Source of the DNA: Halictus rubicundus
Lineage: Eukaryota; Arthropoda; Insecta; Hymenoptera; Halictidae
Direction: 5' to 3'
Length of the DNA: 64,000 nucleotides
NCBI RefSeq assembly: GCF_050948215.1
Contig: NW_027488590.1
Location: 258,001-322,000, forward strand
In this document: in pieces, positions 34,812-45,400 of the stretch
Position numbering within the stretch: position 1 is the stretch's first letter
How the letters are laid out: each line of letters starts with the position of its first letter
Position numbers and translations under genes: made by a program
The notes under the pieces: model-generated
What the model was told of the DNA's origin: nothing
The model's database searches: none
The model's input: only the letters and a program-made list of their open reading frames with translations

Positions 34812-35210
34812 GTGTCACAAGCACATTCGAAGCGAGATCACCGTCACAACGCTAAACTGGTGCGGATACCTACACAGACTGAGCCTAATCAAGATGCATG
34901 GGGTACTAAGTACCAAAAAGTGGGATCCGATAATCTCTGGGGATTGAAATGTACAGAAGTGAATGTGTGGCCTACCCATGTTGTCGGCGCTAGTATGTAT
35001 GAGATACATCCTGACATAGAAGCAAATAACCCCAGCGTTAGGTGTTATGGAGCGACTGATACATATTGGATGATCTCGACAACTGTTGCTGGGGCTAAGG
35101 AGCAGTTTATAATTAGGCCGAAACAGCCGTTTATATTTTTCTGCAAAGGACTTGTTAGAGTTGTTTTAGCTCATGTAATTGTTAGCAAAAACAAACTTCC
35201 TTCAGGATAG
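34812..35210 (+). CDS. unrecognised 132-codon ORF just upstream of an LTR
   Basis: An open frame ending 13 bases before the LTR at 35224. It has a globular-looking middle (WGLKCTEVNVWPTHVVGASM) and an aromatic-rich end. The start is uncertain: the track of codons before the first ATG is open in another frame from 34744. It could be the truncated end of a protein coded by the flanking element. I do not recognise it. Confidence 0.3.
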   Translation: MSQAHSKRDHRHNAKLVRIPTQTEPNQDAWGTKYQKVGSDNLWGLKCTEVNVWPTHVVGASMYEIHPDIEANNPSVRCYGATDTYWMISTTVAGAKEQFIIRPKQPFIFFCKGLVRVVLAHVIVSKNKLPSG

Positions 35211-35223
35211 TGCATTTATGCGT

Positions 35224-36062
35224 TGTCACGTCCGGTGGTTCGACCGTAAATGAATAAACGCTTAGATAAAGAATTAGTATTAATTATTATAGAAAAACCC
35301 GATGATGTCGCGCGAGAGGAAATAAAATAAGATTAAAATATATGTTAGCAATTCTACGCAGTTAGGTAGCGCGGAAAAAGACTCCAACTTATCTTCCTGC
35401 AAGACACGCAGACGAAGATCAGTTTACACCTTGGAAACAAACAAGAAGAATATTATGCCGAATTACAAGAAAAGACGTCGACTTCATAAGTAAAAGAACC
35501 CTGGCAACACACAGCTGACTAATCAGGAGACATTGAGAAGATCAACTCCTCAAAATGAGTTCAGTCAGTTAGTAAAAGATCCGTACGGTAGACGCGTCGC
35601 GCAATTATTAACAGTTCCTTTTAAAATCTATGAGTTTCGGCGTATAAGTCCCGCGAAGTGCTCGTGAAAGTTCAGCAACTTCGACCTACGAGCCACTGCG
35701 GAAAACCAGCGACTACAACCTGCGAGCGCCCTTCCGAAATCAGCGACTACAAACTTGCGAGCGATCTCCACAAATCAGCGACTCGATAAATTAATATTAT
35801 TATAAAGCGAAACACTTGTAAGCCCTCTAGCTTATGCGCTATACAAAATCCCTGCTTGTAAAGTAAAGTCAAACTTCGAATATCTGATTCAGCACCTAAT
35901 TCTGAATAAATCGATAATTTTGTTGTTTTTTTTTTTTTTTTAAATACGGGTACAACATATTTAACCAATCCTCAATTTTCCGAACCGTAGCCGATGAATG
36001 CAGGTAGGTTCAAAACTGCGACTTATCCCCAAAAAATTATAATCCGCCCCAACTGGGACATA
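35224..36062 (+). repeat. 5' LTR
   Basis: Carries a short tandem GCGACTACAACCTGCGAGCG-like motif (about 35710-35785). Its last bases (GGGACATAA) differ from the canonical GGGACGTAACA. Confidence 0.8.
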
Positions 36063-36066
36063 AAAA

Positions 36067-36085
36067 TTGGTGACAGCGGTGGGAT
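36067..36085 (+). promoter_or_regulatory. primer-binding-site-like block
   Basis: TTGGTGACAGCGGTGGGAT lies just inside the 5' LTR. The gypsy-type element at 53867-58597 has nearly the same block (TTTGGTGGCAGCGGTGGGAT) at the same relative place, so the two families probably use the same primer tRNA, which I cannot name. Confidence 0.6.
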
Positions 36086-36326
36086 AAAGCGCAGTGACAA
36101 AGACCTTTGATCAACAAAATATTAGAAAGTTTTGGAAAGAACATTCAATATATGAGTGTGTATATCGGAAAATTAGGCCAGGGAAGCTGCTATCAATCCT
36201 CAGCACATCAACTTGTATGGGTAAACCAGTGATAAATGACATCAGAAACCCTGATATCCCAGAGACCAACTATATAAAATAGATGAAGGTAATAGCGGGA
36301 CAAAGGATCAATTCAGAAAGACAACA

Positions 36327-37070
36327 ATGCCTATACCAAGGCCGAATTATCGCCCAGAGGAAGAGGTGTTACAAGAATTCTACGGGCCTATAGATGGGTT
36401 AATACCGACCCACTATCCAGAAACATACCGGAACCTCCTGAATCTGTACTGTGTCGTCGCACCACGACAAGAGGCGTCCTACATACATCACTGAAATAGG
36501 ATATGTCGTGCGTGTTATGGCCGCCTGATCAGAAGGGAACAATGGTATTGTGAAGAAGGAGGCTGGCACATCTTGTGTCAGCTAGATCTAGCCCAAACCT
36601 ACTCCAAATATGGACTGCCCGCCGGGAATTTTCCGGACCAAGACGTACGGAGGAGACGTATGGACTACCGCCCCGAAGAGGAGGTATTGGAGGAATTTTA
36701 TGGGCCGATAGATGGGGTAATACCACCCCATTACCCTGAAACGTACCGAAATCTTCTAAATTTATACTGCGTGGGTACATCACAGCAAGAAGCATCGTAC
36801 GTGTACCACCAAAATAGGATATGCCGGACATGTTATGGCCGCCTAACCCCAAGAGAGCACTGGTACTACGAGCAACGGGGCTGGCACATCATGTGTCAGC
36901 TGAACCCGGCCCAGACCTACTCCAAATGCCAAGACTGCGGTCGGCAACTAGAAAGGGTCCGTCAGGCATGGGAGTGCACGGAATGCATCGAAGAGCACTT
37001 CGAAATGAACGTGGACGAGTGGTGGCTGATCCACACTGGCTACGCCCAAGAAGTAGTGACCCGATGGTGA
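36327..37070 (+). pseudogene. duplicated LIM-like zinc-binding ORF, one stop
   Basis: An ATG at 36327 opens a 247-codon frame with a single TGA at 36492. Codons 8-113 are repeated in frame as codons 114 onward (period exactly 318 bp). Each copy starts YRPEEEVL-EFYGPIDG. The second copy shows C-x2-C-x17-H-x2-C-x10-C-x2-C-x12-C-x2-C: CRTC, HIMC, CQDC and CTEC, eight possible zinc ligands. Spacing of the first half equals that of a LIM domain. The first copy keeps CRAC and HILC but lost the second half. It lies between the primer-site block and the 3' LTR. Its role is unknown. It is not a standard retroelement protein. Confidence 0.6.
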
Positions 37071-37099
37071 CAAGCGCACCCACACCATGTACACAGTTT

Positions 37100-37178
37100 T
37101 TTTCTTCTCTTCTCATTACATTTGGATCCTTCAGTACAGGAATATTAGCAGTCCTTATAATCCTCAAATTTATAAAGG
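37100..37178 (+). pseudogene. Env-like transmembrane remnant
   Basis: FFSSLLITFGSFSTGILAVL followed by IILKFIK matches in pattern and position the membrane segment of the relic at 23735-24343. It ends at the first base of the 3' LTR, so the rest of the tail was deleted. Confidence 0.55.
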
Positions 37179-38006
37179 TGTCACGTCCGGTGGTTCGACC
37201 GCCAACGAATAAACCCTCAGATGAAGAATTATTATGAATTATTATGGACAGCCGATGATGTTGCGCGAGGAGAAGTAAAAATAGGATTAAGATATATGTT
37301 AAAAATTCTACGCAGTAAGTTAGCAAGACACGCAGATGAAGATCAGTTCTCACCCCGAGAACAAACAGGAAAGGTGTCTAATTATGCCAAATTATAAGAA
37401 AAGACGCCGACTTCATGGTAAAAAGATCCTGTCGGCATACAGCTGACTAGTCAGGAGACATCAAGAAGATAAAAAGATATAAGGTAGAGAATCCTGTGCC
37501 AGCATCTTTGAAAAACAAAGGACTGTCCATATTATAAAAAGGGGGACCAATTCCTCAAATTCAGTTATAAACAGTCAGTCAGTCAGTCAGGCAATCGTGA
37601 ACAATCAGTTATTCAGTCATAGTCAATAGTCCAGTGGTCTCTTTCGAAGTTAAAATAGTTCATTCAGTTGTTTCGCGACAAACCGTTTCAAAGACCAGTG
37701 TCAGCAGTAGGAGTATATTGTAACCGAATCCGAACCCGTGATCACGGTAATATTAATATTATTATTATTATTATCAAACTATTTGTAAGTACTCCAGTAT
37801 ATGCGCTATATAAACCATATTTGTAAAATCAAAGTAATCTCTGATTCAGAACCACACTTTGAATGAATCAATAATTTTGTTGTTTTCAAAATAAGGGTAC
37901 AAAGATATTTAAACGATCCTCAATTTCCCGAACCATAGCCGGTGTATGCAGGTAGGTTTGAAACTGACCTCTTAAAATCGTAATTCATCCCACTTGGGAC
38001 GTAACA
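37179..38006 (+). repeat. 3' LTR
   Basis: 828 bp with TATA box ATTATAAAAAGGGGG near 37533, a (CAGT)n tract near 37572-37590 and a clear GGGACGTAACA end. Confidence 0.85.
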
Positions 38007-38341
38007 CTATCAAAGCTTGCAAAGGAGTATCTTTGTGTTATGGCAACATCTGTTCCTTCCGAAAGAGTATTCTCAAAGACTGGCGAAATAATTAGTAAAA
38101 AAAAGGAATAGATTAAAAGACAATATAGTGAATAAAATATTGCTTCTTAATATGTACAAAATAAATCGTTTATTATGTCTATTTCGTATATTTTCATTTT
38201 ATCTACGTTTTTTTCTTGCCGAAATGTTCCAGTATTTCCACTCGCGGCATTTCTATACTCATGTCAGGTCGGAACTCACAGTCAAATTTAAAGCATCGAG
38301 ATATTTGAAGGAATCATTTGGCAATCAATACATATAGTATA

Positions 38342-38645
38342 GTAACAGCTTATAGTGATCATGAATAAATTACTTTTGTGAATTTGATTGCAAAGTTCAA
38401 GAACATTGACACCTTCGACTCGATAATTTCATAGGATGGATAATAAAAATGCCCTTGCAGGTATTAACGAAACAACCCTCCCCCTCCCTAAAGAACAAAT
38501 TCGGTCATTCAAAATAGGCAGAATTTTTCATCAAAACAGACAGTTTTTTCGAATATCACGGAAAATAAGGAGACCGCCGCACAGTGCGGACAAATGGCCT
38601 GTTTTCCGGCACTTCCTGTAATTTGGTTATTAATGTATATATTAA
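38342..38645 (+). repeat. LRR-fragment repeat, unit A (tail only)
   Basis: AACAGCTTATAGTGATCATG through the CACAGTGCGGACAAATGGCC block matches the last third of unit B. One reading gives a stretch like ITSVNLIAK-KNID, resembling a leucine-rich repeat. A mariner element interrupts the array right after it. Confidence 0.65.
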
Positions 38646-38651
38646 TATATA

Positions 38652-40448
38652 CAGGGTGAGTCACCAAACGTTAGCACCTCAAACATCTTTGTTGTTTCTA
38701 AAGATACGTAAAATATGGTAAGGACAAAGTTGAATGGTACAATGGGGCTGACACGATGCAAAAAAAATTTTGTTTTCATGTAATTTTTTTGGAGATATCA
38801 AGGTCACCTTGACTTTTTTAAATGGAACCACCCTTTTTTAAACACCTACAATGATAGTCTCTTTCATTAGGAATTCAGTGACTATAATTAGTCCAAGGTC
38901 ATTCATGGTCAAGGACAGAAAAAACGTATAAAACTAAAATATGGGAGCAGAATACGTTTATCACGGTTGATACTTGTAGGAAATAGTAAACATACTATGG
39001 TCGTAGTTAAAGTAAACATACTAAGGTTCTTCAATGTAATTCAGCATTCTTATTTACTATCAGTATGTTTCCAAACGCGATTCCGCTATGTTATATTCGA
39101 TGACTGAAAAGTGTGATATGATCACGATTTACTGTGAATGTAGAAAAAATGCAGTGCAGGCCCGACTAATTTATAAAAAAAGGTACCCCGAGCGAAACAC
39201 TCCTTCTAGACATACTTTCACTAATACGTACAGGTTGTTTCGAAGTACTGGAAGTGTACATGCAAGACAGCACAAACGGAAGAAACCCACGACTAATGAA
39301 GACAATGAAATTAATATTTTAGCAGCTATAGCTGTCAATCCTTACGTGAGTACGAGAAAAATTGCCCGGGAAGCAGGCATAAGTCAAAGTAGCGTAATAC
39401 GAATTCTGGCCCGACATAAATTTCATCCGTTCCACATATCGCTCCATCAAGAATTGCACGGGAATGATTTTCAAAATAGAATTAACTTTTGTCAATGGGG
39501 ATTGCTTCAAAATCATTCATTTTTCTTCTAATGTCTTGTTTACGGACGAAGCAACATTTACTAATCATGGCTCAATTAATCTACGGAACGCTCATTATTG
39601 GTCTGTGGATAATCCGCACTGATTGCGAGAAATTGATCATCAAAGACAATGGAGCGTAAACGTGTGGTGTGGTATTTTGAACAACAAAGTAATTGGACCA
39701 TATTTCGTTAACGGAATGATGACGGGACAGAAATACGCTCAATTTTTGCAAGAAGATTTGCCAATTTTGTTAGAAGATGTCCCTTTACAAAATCGCTACG
39801 ATATGTGGTACCAACATGACGGTTGTCCTGCTCATTATGCACGAGTAGCAAGAGAAACGTTGGATTCTCGATATCCAAACCGATGGATTGGACGAGGCGG
39901 AACAGTTTCATGGCCGCACGTTCGCCTGATTTAAATTCACGGGATTTCTTTTTATGGGGTCTGCTAAAAGAGACCATGTACACGGATGCTCCAACAACAG
40001 TTGAAGATATGCGTCAGCGTATCATCACAGCATGTACGAATTTCAATTCGGATACACTTATCAGAGTTCAACATTCCTTCAGAGCTCGTTTACAACAATG
40101 TATCGACGCAGACGGCCATCATTTCGAACATTTATAAAATACAGGTATTCTGCTCCCATATTTTAGTTTTATACGTTTTTTCTGTCCTTGACCATGAATG
40201 ACCTTGGACTAATTATAGTCACTGAATTCCTAATGAAAGAGACTATCATTGTAGGTGTTTAAAAAAGGGTGGTTCCATTTAAAAAAGTCAAGGTGACCTT
40301 GATATCTCCAAAAAAATGACATAAAAACAAAATTTTTTTTGCATCGTGTCAGCCCCATTGTACCATTCAACTTTGTCCTTACCATATTTTACGTATCTTT
40401 AGAAACAACAAAGATATTTGAGGTGCTAACGTTTGGTGACTCACCCTG
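38652..40448 (+). mobile_element. long-TIR mariner/Tc1-type transposon
   Basis: Ends CAGGGTGAGTCACCAAACGT and its inverted counterpart, TIRs of about 300 bp (38652-38955 and 40145-40448), flanked by TA on both sides. One damaged transposase gene lies inside. It sits between two units of the LRR-fragment array. Confidence 0.92.
39088..40137 (+). pseudogene. mariner-type (IS630 superfamily) transposase
   Basis: Residues 1-145 contain two helix-turn-helix units (VSTRKIAREAGISQSSVIRI is the second). A frameshift near 39525 leads to FTDEATF, with the first catalytic Asp, then a TGA at 39620. Next come VNVWCGILNN and QHDGCPAHY (second Asp). A one-base shift near 39918 leads to RSPDLNSRDFFLWG. Counting from the second Asp, the Asp of SRDFF lies about 41 residues on, which suggests a DD41D-type rather than DD34E/D enzyme. 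It has three lesions, so it is inactive. Confidence 0.85.
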
Positions 40449-40452
40449 TATA

Positions 40453-41466
40453 TATAAGGTACTAAAACTCAAGGAACGTAAAGAATATATTTCGCAGAAG
40501 TTATAAGGGAATAGCAATCCCTAAGACCCGTAACCTATAAATTCCAAATTGAAGAAAACAAGATCTATTCAAATTAAAACATTGATAAAGAAATAATGAG
40601 AAAATACCTGCGAAATGACTTCTTAACGACTTCGAATACATTTTAACAATGTTATAACTCCGGAAACCACTACTATGGACCACCCGTTAAATATATTTAA
40701 AGACTTTAACTATGCAGTAAATTAGCGCGGAAAACGATCAACAGATAAGGAGAATACTCCAACTTATCTTCCTGCAAGACACGCAGATGAAGATCGGTTT
40801 ACACCCTGACAACCAACAGGAAAAATGTAATGTTACTTACATTGAAGATCCATTCCACATCAGATCAGGAAACCGAGATGGTGACCGCGGAAACAGTCCG
40901 CGAGATAAGGAGTGAATCCGCACTGCATACGTTGGCGAGCCTCACCCACTTGAAAACACTGAAAATAAATAATAACATGTATTCAACGGCAGAAGGTAAA
41001 GTTTTCAAGCTACTACACGCTGTAAGGAAAATAAATTGTAGAGACAACCTGAGAATAAATGAAGAAAACGTTTGCGGTGCAATTAGAAATTGTCTCTACC
41101 TGTAATACTTCCACTTGTGAAGACTTCATTCAACGTTTATGAACTCAATAATTACATATATAGAAACAACTTATAATGATCATGAAAAAATTACTTCTGT
41201 GAATTTGATTGCAAAGTGAAAAAACATTGACCACTTCGACTCGATAATTTCATAGGGTGGATAATAAAAATGCCCTTGTGGATTTTAAGAAAGAACCCTC
41301 CCCTGCCCTAAAGAACAAATTCGATCATTCAAAATAGGCAGAATTTTTCATCAAAATAGAGTTTTTTGTGAATATCTCGGAAAATAAAGAGACCGCCGCA
41401 CAGTGCGGACAAATGGCCTGTTTTCGGGCACTTCTCGTAATTTGGTTATTACTGTTTATATTAATG
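40453..41466 (+). repeat. LRR-fragment repeat, unit B (most complete)
   Basis: Runs from CTAAAACTCAAGGAACGTAA to the TTGGTTATTA end block. It contains the LRR-like frame at 40830-41105. Units C and D follow the same order of landmarks. Confidence 0.75.
40830..41105 (+). pseudogene. leucine-rich-repeat protein fragment
   Basis: The frame has LASLTHLKTLKINNN, an L-x2-L-x2-L-x-I-x-N leucine-rich-repeat phrase, and later CGAIRNCLYL. In unit C the same frame reads past the stop here into KYFDL. A downstream piece in another frame gives LIAK-KNID-FDSII, a second repeat-like phrase. This looks like part of an LRR (RNI-like) host gene copied several times. The full gene is not in the window. Confidence 0.5.
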
Positions 41467-41586
41467 TACACTAACGAGCAAAACTGAGTCTACACTATTT
41501 GAAGCAACATAACTTTTTAAAAATTAGATCAAATGACTTGAATTTTATTGAGAAGTTAGAAGGATTAGTTTATTAGACGAGGTGTA

Positions 41587-43640
41587 GGAAGGAATGGGAA
41601 GGGATGGAAAGGTTGCTGGAGAGGTTTCTGAGGTGGGTCCTAGGGGTAGAGAGGTACACACCCGGGAATATGGTGAGGGAAGAGCTGCAGAGGGAGTTGT
41701 TGAGAGGGAGGGCGGGGTTGAGGGCATACCGGTACGAGAAGAAGTTGCGGGAGGGAAAAGGGGGGTAGCTAGCTAGGTTGTGCTGGGAGCAGGTAAGAGG
41801 AAGGGCAGAAGGGGTGGGGTGGCAGTAGGTGGGGTGAAGGAGAGACGGCGTTTTTGAGAAGAGTGTGGCTGGACAGCGGAGGAGACGGAGGAGATTATGG
41901 AGGAGAGGATAGAGGCAGTGAGTGAAGAGATAGTGAAAAGGCAAACGAAGAAGCAACAGGGGGAGAGATGGGAAAAGATAGGAAGAGCAAGGTACAACAT
42001 GCAGTACTGGAGGGTGAAGGGAGAGGGGATACCAGGGTATCTGAAGAAAGGGTGGGCAGAGAGCAGGTGGCAAAGGGTGGCCAGGTACAGGTTGGGAAAC
42101 GACATGAGAGGTGGAAAGGATTGGTTGGAGAAGGAGAAGAAAGTATGTAGGATCTGTGGCAGAGTTGGGCAAAATATTTATCTAAATAAAAATTTCGAAT
42201 AACGAATAAAAGATAAAAATATTTTTATTCGTTATTCGAAGGTTCGAATAAAAAAAGTATCTTTACCCGACGAGTATCGGATAAATACTTTTATCCGACG
42301 AGAATTTATCCAACGAATAAAGATAATTTTTTTTATTCGAAGCGGATTTATTCGAACTTCGAATAATTTTTTCATCTTTTATCTGTATCTTTTATTCGAA
42401 GGCTTCGAATAAATCTTCGAATAACTTTTGCCGAGCGCCGAGCATCAAAGAACCAGCGACGACAGACGACATACAATGTAAGCGGATGGAGAATCGCGCA
42501 CGAATGAAAGTTTAAACTTTTAGATTTTTCAACATATCCTCATCAAATTGTGACGAGCGAATGGAGGGAATTTTCCTGATGAAAATGAGGTCAAATTCGA
42601 GTGTAATCGAACAAGTTTCACTGATACCTAATTTTACGATAAAAATTACAGTCTCATTAAAGACAGTCCAAATGATGTCGTGTTTGGACTCATTTCGATC
42701 GGAATAAGCTCTACAACTCGAAGGCTTCGAATAAATCTACGGATAAAAATGCTAAATACAGTCCAATTTGTACCGTGTTTAGTGTCATTTTAATCAGAAG
42801 AATGCCACGAATTAGTTGGCGCAAGACCCACAAAAAAATCATGAAAAACAATGAAGTTTTGCAATTGGATTGGTAGTTGTTTGACACCGATATCGCGCGC
42901 TCTGCGAGCTCGGAACTTCAAAGACCAGCGTCCGACCAACAGCCTACAATGTAAGCAGACGGAGAATCGTGCATTATTGGCAATTTATGCTTGTATGTTT
43001 TTAATCAGAACAATATTGTTAAGACGAACGAGTTGTAGAGCTTGTTCTGATCGAAATGAGTCCAAACACGACATCATTTGGACTGCCTTTAATGAGACTG
43101 TAATTTTTATCGTAACATTACGTATCAGTGAAACTTGTTCGATTACACTCGAATTTGACCTCATTTTCATCAGGAAAATCCCCTCCATTCGCTCGTCACA
43201 ATTTGATGACGATATGTTGAAAAATCTAAAAGTTTAAACTTTCATTCGTGCGCGATTCTCCATCCGCTTACATTGTATGTCGTCTGTCGTCGCTGGGTCT
43301 TTGATGCTCGGCGCTCGGCAAAAGTTATTCGAAGATTTATTCGAAGCCTTCGAATAAAAGATACAGATAAAAGATGAAAAAATTATTCGAAGTTCGAATA
43401 AAAAAAATTATCTTTATTCGTCGGATAAAAGTATTTATCTGATACTCGTCGGATAAAGATACTTTTTTTATTCGAACCTTCGAATAACGAATAAAGATAA
43501 AGTATCTTTTATTCGAATCGTTATTTAAATAATTTTTTATCTAAATAATGCCCAACTCTGGTCTGTGGGTGGGAGGAGGAAACGTGAGAGCATGTGTTGG
43601 AAATGTGTAAGGGAGGGTTGAGGGGAGTGGTTGGCAGGGG
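41587..43640 (+). pseudogene. C-terminal end of a non-LTR ORF2, interrupted by a MITE
   Basis: Phrases such as RWVLGVERYTPGNMVREELQ and WQRVARYRLGNDMRGG precede the cysteine motif CRIC at 42145-42156. The MITE at 42160 splits the codons that follow. The frame resumes beyond the target duplication with EHVLEMC, completing a C-x2-C...H-x4-C finger, apart from a Trp codon changed to TGA. Many other frame breaks lie upstream. Similar C-terminal regions are common in hymenopteran non-LTR elements, as I recall. The RT core is not present. Confidence 0.75.
42160..43560. mobile_element. hAT-type MITE, TTCGAATA family, full length with TSD
   Basis: Starts CAGAGTTGGGCAAAATATTT and ends ...CCCAACTCTG, 1401 bp. 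Flanked by ATCTGTGG and GTCTGTGG, an 8-bp duplication with one change, as expected for hAT elements. Arms of about 500 bp pair with each other. No transposase is coded. It is the reference copy for the fragments at 2.7, 10.7, 19.5, 31.8 and 59.2 kb. Confidence 0.92.
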
Positions 43641-44048
43641 ATGGTGGGGGAAGTATTAGGGGATGAAGGAGGAGAGGCATGGATGAGGAAAGTGGACGAA
43701 TGGAGGAAGAGCAGGAATGGAAGAGGTATGGAAGATGAAGTAAATGGAGAGAATGCATTGGAATGGAGTGAAAGAGAGAGCAGCAGGAAGAGGAGGTCCA
43801 GGAGGCGGGGGAAGGATGTGTGAGGTTTAAGGAGGGGGGAGAGCAGAGAAGCATGTGTGTGTGGGAGAGGGAAAAATAAGAACGCGGCGGACATTAGTGT
43901 AAGATCGTTCTCTCTCGCTATGGCGTGTTTTTAGGATACGTTTAATTAAGTTAGGGTAAGTTAGGATAAGTTTAAGGTTAAGATTAGGGTAAGAGCGAGC
44001 GAAAGCGGGAGATGTAATTAAAATTTTAACCCGAGGGGAATCAATAAT

Positions 44049-44049
<1 letters not shown>

Positions 44050-44109
<60 letters not shown>
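44050..44109. repeat. (TA)n tail of the non-LTR element
   Basis: About 60 bases of pure TA immediately before the target duplication. Confidence 0.9.
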
Positions 44110-44112
<3 letters not shown>

Positions 44113-44624
44113 CGAAGTGTAAAAAATTTTTTTTTTAAATTTGAATTGGTCGGAATCGCAAAAGAAATAGTAAAAGTTGGTTTTTTCAGCTTTTTTATCT
44201 GAGCCTGTATTGAAAATTTAAAGAATGTATTTGATTCGCTGGAATAAATTATATCCATGCTGAAAATTTCACAGATATTGGTTAATTCGTTTACGAGTTA
44301 TAAACGATTAAAAGTGCGATTTTAAGTCGAAAATCGTGAAAAACGGCAATTTTCCACTTTTAAGCGTTTATAACTCGTAAACGAATAAACCAATATCGGT
44401 AAAATTTTCAGCATGGATGTAATTTATTCAAACGAATCAAACACATTTTTTAAATTTTCAATACAGGCTCAGATAAAAAAGCTAGAAAAACCAACTTTTA
44501 CTATTTCTTTTGCGATTCCGACCAATTCAAACTTTTTTCAAAAATTTTTTACACCTCGTCTAATAAACTAAACCTTTTATGTTGCTTCAAATAGTGTAGA
44601 CTCAGTTTTGCTCATTAGTGTATG

Positions 44625-45230
44625 TATACATAACGCTAAAACTCAAGGAACATAAAGAATAGATTTCGCAGAAGTTATAAGGGAATAGCAATCTCTAAGA
44701 CCCATATCCTATAAATTCCAAATTCAAGGTAACAAGATCTATTCAAATTAAAACATTAATAAAGAAATAATGAGAAAATACCTGTGAAATTTCTTCTTAA
44801 CTGTTGAAAACAAAACGCGAGGCCCTGGGGTGACCGAGGGACCAGTCAGTGAGGTGAACAGCGAACCCACATTGCATCCAATAGCCAGCCTCACACACTT
44901 GAAAACACTGAAAATAAATAATAACATGTATTCAACGGCATAAGGTAAAGTTTTCAAGCTACTACACGCGGTAAGGAAAATAAATTATAGGGACAACCTG
45001 AGAATAAATGAAGGGATCGTTTGCGGTGCGATTAGAAATTGTCTCTACCTGAAATACTTCGACTTGTGCACTTCATTTAATGTTTATAAACTCAATGAAT
45101 ACATATATAGAAACAACTTATAGTGATCATGAATAAATAACTTCTGTGAATATGATTGCAAAGTGAAAAAACATTGACCACTTCGACTCGATAATTTCAT
45201 ACCTCGCTTCACGTAATAATGTATATATAT
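44625..45230 (+). repeat. LRR-fragment repeat, unit C
   Basis: Same landmark order as unit B. The LRR-like frame (44860-45090) has one extra stop in the middle, but unlike unit B it reads on through KYFDLCTSF. Confidence 0.75.
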
Positions 45231-45400
45231 AAGGCGCTAAAACTCAAGGAACTTAAAGAATATATTTCACAGAAGTCATAAGAAAATACCAATCCCTACG
45301 ACCCATATCCCATAAATTCCAAGTTCAAGAAAACAAAATCTATTCAAATTAAAACATTGATAAAGAAATAATGAGGAAATACCTGCAAAATTACTTCTTA
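45231..45400 (+). repeat. LRR-fragment repeat, unit D, first part
   Basis: Follows the start of units B and C up to TTACTTCTTA, where the TTA-flanked element is inserted. The unit resumes at 46881. Confidence 0.75.

Larger units (their letters stand above)
35224..38006 (+). mobile_element. short LTR retroelement, TGTCACGTCC family
   Basis: Two direct repeats of about 830-840 bp (35224-36062 and 37179-38006) begin TGTCACGTCC and the second ends GGGACGTAACA. A primer-site-like block follows the first. The 1.1-kb interior has no gag or pol, only a zinc-binding ORF and an Env-like membrane segment, so it is a non-autonomous or deleted derivative. The flanking bases do not show a clear target duplication. 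The LTRs differ noticeably, so the insertion is old. Confidence 0.8.
41587..44106 (+). mobile_element. 5'-truncated non-LTR retrotransposon
   Basis: The 15-mer ATTAGACGARGTGTA flanks it on both sides (41572-41586 and 44107-44121, one mismatch). The 3' end is a (TA)n tail. Its G- and A-rich coding strand holds the C-terminal end of an ORF2 and is split by a hAT-type MITE. Confidence 0.85.
41469..44620. mobile_element. palindromic TA-flanked (Tc1/mariner-type) MITE, split by later insertions
   Basis: The left end CACTAACGAGCAAAACTGAG and the right end in inverse form, each bordered by TA. The arms pair nearly end to end: 41469-41586 plus 44122-44338 against 44339-44620. A non-LTR element occupies 41587-44106. 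Removing it gives a foldback MITE of about 630 bp. Confidence 0.88.

Noticed and set aside
36821..37353. Long frames overlapping the zinc-binding ORF in other phases
   Set aside because: Shadows of 36327-37070. They lack the cysteine pattern and the in-frame duplication logic.
41545..42172. 199-codon minus-strand ORF rich in Pro, Leu and Ser
   Set aside because: Mirror of the G/A-rich coding strand of the non-LTR ORF2 fragment.
43537..43894. Minus-strand ORFs of 105 and 117 codons
   Set aside because: Same cause: antisense of the purine-rich non-LTR 3' part.
43827..44258. 143-codon minus-strand ORF
   Set aside because: Crosses the (TA)n tail and an element boundary and encodes an Ile-Tyr run.
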